From Candidatus Didemnitutus mandela (GTDB lineage Bacteria > Verrucomicrobiota > Verrucomicrobiia > Opitutales > Opitutaceae): DNA of 64,000 bases. Where the stretch lies: positions 1-64,000 of the forward strand of contig NJAL01000002.1 of assembly GCA_002591725.1 (NCBI GenBank). The letters are read 5' to 3'. Every line of letters begins with the position of its first letter. The stretch's first letter is position 1. The notes under the pieces are model-generated. The model saw only the letters and a program-made list of their open reading frames with translations. It was not told the origin of the DNA and made no database searches. Below, one piece after another: positions 59,871 through 64,000 of this stretch. The position numbers and the translations under genes are program-made.

Positions 59871-61963
59871 AGCGGTATGGTTTCGTGCTCTGCACGTGAG
59901 ACAAAATCCGCGCGGGGTCCAACAGACGGGAGAAACGAACAACCATGCGAATAGTGGACCCAGGAGATTCACCCGTGAATAGTTGGCATGACCAGAACAG
60001 CCTTGTTTTGAGGCTTTTTCTCTTCCTCTCTCGGAACCACAAAGCCAAGCCAAGTCGGCTAACAAAAAAGTGCTCCGTTAATATTGTTGCCACCCTGGCT
60101 CATCGCAAAATCAATAATGTTCCCCGCCACAATGGTCAAACTGGGCACGCTAATCCCCACCATCTGGCCGGGAGCCAGCGAGTTTGGAATAAGTTTCGGT
60201 TCCATCGCCGCCGCGCCGCGAATCGCCTTGCCAACTATGGTAACCTTCCGAGATCGGAGCCTGTCCAACACCGGTTTTTTCATTCCACATTTGTGTGTAT
60301 CGACCAAATTGTAGGCGCCCGCTACAGCCGATCTACCAATGGTTTGGCTTTCGTTGGCCCAAGATCGTCGAGGTCCATCGGGCACGAATTACGCAGGCCG
60401 TGGGACCGAGAACCGCATAGCCGCAGAAGAATCCGTTCTTCGCCTGGGTTTAAAAACCCCCAGATAGCTACTCAGCAAACAGCGAGTCCGAAATCTAAAA
60501 AAGCAAAAACCACATTTCTACGTAAATATTTACTAACCATAACAAAAGGGAAACTTCGCAAACGCCGCTGATCGGAAAAATCGAGCGGCTCTACTCCATA
60601 ACATTCAACCAGGACGAGCGAACCTGCTGTCTTCAAAACACTAGGTGTGCGCTGCGCTGTCCACACAACGTAGACTTAAGGGGAGAGCTTTTGGGCAGAT
60701 TTGATCGCATAGATCAACGAGAAAGTGCCGCTGGCCCGTCCCACAAGCGTGGAACCCGAGAGCTTAGCGGATAGATGTTGGCGTAAGCCTCATAGGGAAA
60801 ATTCGCGATTTTCTTCCCGCTGGAGTTCCGTATCTGCTACAAGAAAATCGCGGTACGAAAACGACGAATAACTTTGCGCGATGTAATAAGCCCTCGACTC
60901 GCTCAGATACCAGGAGTGCTGTCTATTAGACGAGGGGAGCAGTCGCCAGATTTAGGTCGAAAAGCTGGGTGTATCCAGGATAATCTTGGTAGTCCAAGCC
61001 GCCTTCCCCTTACCTCCGCTGTAGAGCTCTATGATGTCTCGCAGGCCCTGGATGTCGATTTCGACGCCAACTGGACGCGTGCGGTTTGGATGCACCAAGA
61101 CCACACCGAAATAAGACAGCCCCGTTCATAAAGAGATTTTTAATAAACCCCATACACCTTTGCCAACGACAACTTTTACGTCAGGGTTGACGGCTTTGAC
61201 CTTCTGATAGGGTTTTCAACAGCTAGGCATAACAGTTGGGTTGTTTTGTTGGCTGTGGCAGGGTCTCGATGAACGTGCAGCCGTTAGCCTCGTCGCAGAT
61301 TTCGACTTCCTGCAACTCGCAGCTGCAATGTTTCACTAAACCCAGCTGCGCAAATTGCCGAAGGTGGCACGGGTCACCCTTAGTATAAGTATAAGGGGGG
61401 AGTATAGGGGAAGCGGCAAAACCTTGGTGCCAGTCGTATAGAGCGCATTGCTCCAATTGAGCGTCAGCACCGGCTAAACCCCGGCTTCGCCGATGCGAAG
61501 CACTCATGAAATTGGTGAGCGTTTTCGGAAGGCGTAGCTGCCAGCGACCAGCTCGACCAACAACCAAATAATGTTCGTCCTGCAGATGCACGGTGCTAAC
61601 TGGGACAAGTAACAGGATGATTCCCTGGTTTGCTTATCTCCTTGGGGGAAATAGGAAATGCGTCCGCACACTGAACTGGAGGATCGGCGCGCCGTCCGTT
61701 CACGGCGTCAAAATATCAAATGCCGCAGTGTTTTAGACCATAGCAATGCAGTTTCGTTTTTTGTTACAGTAGCCCAGCACCGGGATGCTAGTTCTTGTTA
61801 GATTTGCCGTGATACCAGCCGAGACGGAAGTGGAACTGCTTTTAAGCAGTATTACAAATACAAAAGTATGCCATATCCGAATAAAAAAACATTTTGACAA
61901 AAACGAAAAGATGTCCCGGGCTAGGATACCAGCATTTTAGCTCGGTTTTAAGAGGTTACGTTA
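59871..61963. other. degraded stretch, no gene recognised
   Basis: Minus-strand pieces at 60385-60059 (possibly a transporter fused to the EIIA-like domain) and around 61160-60940 (IDIQGLRDIIELYSGG- and LDYQDYPGYTQLFDLNL-like) look like former protein, but I cannot name them. The last 100 bases before gyrA are AT-rich; I see no clear gyrA terminator stem. Confidence 0.4.
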
Positions 61964-64000
61964 CTAAACTGCAGGAAGCGCGCATTGTTTCGCTATGGCC
62001 CCAACGTTTGCCGCCCCTTCTTCGTCAGATTCAACAACCTTGGCAATCGCTAGCAGCTTGTCGCCCGCCTCAAGATTAACAAGCCGGACACCTTTGGCAC
62101 CGCGACCGGTTTCCCGAATTTCCTTCACCCGCATGCGGATGCTTTGGCCCTTGGTTGTAAGAAGCATGACCTCGGCGGCATCGCAAACGCTAAGCGCACC
62201 GGCGACGCTGACAGATCCATTTTCTGGCAAATCAATCGCGATCACACCTGTGCCACCGCGGCGCGTTAGGCGATAATCTCCAAATGGAGTACGTTTGCCA
62301 ACACCATCTTCGCGGGCAACGAGCAAGCAGGATTCGGAGTCGCAAACTTCGATCGACTGCAAGTAGTCGCCACCTTTTTTGAAACGCATACCGATAACGC
62401 CTCGGGTAAAACGACCTTGGGCACGTAATCCAAGTTTCTGACCGACCGCTTCGCCGTCGCTACTTTCAGCTACGGGCGTTGCGTCGGTGGATTGGGCCTC
62501 GTCGCCTTCCTCTGCACCTTCAAAAAAGCGAACCGCTTGGCCTTGGTGTGAAACAAGGATGATCTGGCTCGAACCGCGAGTAAGCACGCAGCCAACGATG
62601 GCATCGCCCTCAGCAATCTTCATGCCGCGGACACCACCTTCTCGCATCGCACCCTCATATTCGGCGAGCGCAGTTTTTTTAATTGCGCCTTCCTTAGTCG
62701 CCATCACAACATAGTGGTCGAGTAAAAATTCTTTCACACAAAGGAGAGAGGCAAGCTTTTCACCCTGGCCAAGACGTAGGAACGAAGAGAAGGATTTCCC
62801 CTTCGCCGTGCGCGTGCCTTCAGGGATATCGTAAACTTTCTTCGCGAGACACTGGCCGGTGCTCGTGAAGAAGAGCACATAGTCATGTGTCGAAGCAATA
62901 AAGAGATTTTTGACGAAGTCCTTCTCGTAAGTCTCAGCGCCGATGATGCCCTTACCGCCGCGTTTCTGCGACCGGTATTCGGCAACCGGCGTACGCTTGA
63001 TGAAGCCAAAGTGCGAAACGGTAATGACTGCGCCGACATTCGGGATGACATCTTCCATGCGCAGATCTCCCGCATCGTCGATAATCTGGGTTCGGCGCGG
63101 CGAAGCGTATTTATCGCGAAGCTCCACGAGCTCTTTTTTGATCACTGCGAACAGCTTGTGCTCGTCATAAAGGATGCGTTGAAGCTCCTCGAGGAGTTTC
63201 ATCAGCTCGAGGTATTCAGCTTCGACCCTCGAGTGCTCGAGGCCGGTAATCTGGTAGAGACGGAGTTCGAGGATGGCGTCGGTCTGGCGTTCGGATAGCG
63301 GATACTTCGCCATCAAACGAGCCTTCGCGTCCTCGCGATTGGTAGAGGAGCGGATAATTTTGATGAAACCGTCGAGGTTATCGAGAGCAACAATGTAGCC
63401 TTCGAGGATGTGGGCACGGTCCTTGGCGCGGTTGAGGCGGAACCGCGTACGGCGCGTGACGACTTCGCGGCGGTGGTCGATATAGCACTCAAAGAGTTCC
63501 TTGACGTTCATCTGCTTTGGCCGGTTCTTGTGGAGTGCGAGCAGGATAACACCAAATGACGACTCGAGTGCCGTCTTTTGGTAAAGTTGGTTGATGACAA
63601 CTTGCGATTGCTGGCCGCGCTTCAACTCGATGACGATATACATATTTTCGTCAGACTCGTCGCGGAGATCGCGGATGCCTTCGATTTCCTTTGCACGCAC
63701 AAGCTCGGCAATACGAGTAACGAGCGAAGCACGGTTAACGTTATAGGGAATTTCGGTAATGATGATTTGTTCGTCGCCCCCCTTGAGCTCTTCAGTGTGC
63801 GCCTTGCCGCGAATGCGAACTATGCCCTTGCCGGTGGTTAGATAGGATTTGATGCCAGCGCGACCGTTGATGAAGCCACCGGTCGGAAAATCTGGGCCAG
63901 GAATGTAATTCGAGACTTCCTCGACGCTGATCTCCGGACGATCGATGATAGCGCAGGTAGCATCGATTATTTCCGAGAGGTTATGCGGCGGGATGTTCGT
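61964..64000 (-). CDS. gyrA: DNA gyrase subunit A, C-terminal 678 residues, runs off the right edge
   Basis: The minus-strand frame is open from the right edge to the TAG at 61964. It begins inside the breakage-reunion domain at TNIPPHNLSEIIDA and goes on with YIPGPDFPTGGFINGRAGI, EIPYNVNRASLVTRIAELV, ALHKNRPKQMNVKELFE and HRREVVTRRTRFRLNRAKDR, all standard for GyrA. The C-terminal DNA-wrapping beta-pinwheel follows, with the GyrA-box SQKRGGKG near 62965, which separates GyrA from ParC. Blades recur as TRTAKGKSFSSFL, ALAEYEGAMREGGVRGMK, FTRGVIGMRFKKGGD, LTRRGGTGVIAIDL and TGRGAKGVRL. An acidic insert (GAEEGDEAQSTDATPVAES) lies between blades. GyrA cuts and rejoins DNA to introduce negative supercoils. 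The start and active-site Tyr are outside the window. No defect in the visible part. Confidence 0.96.
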   Translation of the reverse strand, partial: TNIPPHNLSEIIDATCAIIDRPEISVEEVSNYIPGPDFPTGGFINGRAGIKSYLTTGKGIVRIRGKAHTEELKGGDEQIIITEIPYNVNRASLVTRIAELVRAKEIEGIRDLRDESDENMYIVIELKRGQQSQVVINQLYQKTALESSFGVILLALHKNRPKQMNVKELFECYIDHRREVVTRRTRFRLNRAKDRAHILEGYIVALDNLDGFIKIIRSSTNREDAKARLMAKYPLSERQTDAILELRLYQITGLEHSRVEAEYLELMKLLEELQRILYDEHKLFAVIKKELVELRDKYASPRRTQIIDDAGDLRMEDVIPNVGAVITVSHFGFIKRTPVAEYRSQKRGGKGIIGAETYEKDFVKNLFIASTHDYVLFFTSTGQCLAKKVYDIPEGTRTAKGKSFSSFLRLGQGEKLASLLCVKEFLLDHYVVMATKEGAIKKTALAEYEGAMREGGVRGMKIAEGDAIVGCVLTRGSSQIILVSHQGQAVRFFEGAEEGDEAQSTDATPVAESSDGEAVGQKLGLRAQGRFTRGVIGMRFKKGGDYLQSIEVCDSESCLLVAREDGVGKRTPFGDYRLTRRGGTGVIAIDLPENGSVSVAGALSVCDAAEVMLLTTKGQSIRMRVKEIRETGRGAKGVRLVNLEAGDKLLAIAKVVESDEEGAANVGAIAKQCALPAV

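Overview
The window reads as a bacterial chromosome in an advanced stage of decay. About 27% of the 64 kb is intact protein-coding sequence (my estimate from the lengths of the intact genes). Much of the rest is still readable as broken genes: fragments of known families continue across frameshifts, stop codons and deletions. The intact genes are htpG, sufU, sufS, fumC, a polyprenyl diphosphate synthase, an addA/addB pair, rpsT, a bS22-like micro-gene, a sugar-binding protein, gyrA (cut by the right edge), a DUF481 protein (cut by the left edge), tRNA-Ser(GGA) and a tRNA-Met of initiator type. An LPS-export permease has a single frameshift. Gene content and protein style (DUF481 proteins, the SufU/SufS pair, a GH106-type rhamnosidase, oxidative fucose and arabinose catabolism) suggest Verrucomicrobiota, probably Opitutales/Opitutaceae. 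The heavy pseudogene load suggests a recent host-restricted symbiont; the tunicate symbiont 'Candidatus Didemnitutus mandelae' is the kind of organism I have in mind. The taxon is inference, not something read from the sequence.

Layout. 1-7.7 kb: DUF481 gene at the edge, remnants of a TonB-dependent receptor and of a second DUF481 gene, then the frameshifted lptF/lptG-type permease. 8-12.6 kb: remnant of an alpha-L-rhamnosidase, then unreadable sequence. 12.6-14.4 kb: htpG. 14.4-19 kb: unreadable decay with an orphan terminator. 19.0 kb: tRNA-Ser. 20.4-22.1 kb: sufU-sufS. 22.1-26.4 kb: unreadable. 26.4-29.6 kb: broken TPR/LysM lipoprotein, broken kdsD and broken class I fumarase. 30-32.7 kb: intact class II fumarase and polyprenyl synthase. 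33.4-37 kb: dead type IV pilus series (pilM to pilQ order). 37.4-43.9 kb: intact rpsT-addB-addA-bS22 row on the minus strand. 44.1-45.1 kb: dead Acr3 arsenite pump. 46.2 kb: tRNA-Met and terminator. 46.3-51.8 kb: arabinose operon on the minus strand (galM-araB-araA-araD all dead, followed by an intact periplasmic sugar-binding protein). 52-57.9 kb, plus strand: dead lutA-lutB, two dehydrogenases, L-fuconate dehydratase and a sugar ABC permease. 58-60 kb: dead galactokinase, SGNH hydrolase and PTS IIA-like fragments. 62-64 kb: gyrA.

Together the remnants describe a free-living ancestor that degraded plant or algal polysaccharides: it took up and cut rhamnose-, arabinose-, fucose- and galactose-containing glycans, oxidised the lactate made from fucose, moved by type IV pili and resisted arsenite. 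These functions are gone. What is kept is housekeeping: protein folding, Fe-S assembly, translation, DNA topology, recombination repair, TCA cycle and isoprenoids. I found no biosynthetic cluster, phage, CRISPR array or insertion sequence. The most notable points are the lone surviving sugar-binding gene in a dead operon, the class I to class II fumarase replacement, the damage to Kdo/LPS genes, and the retained AddAB nuclease.
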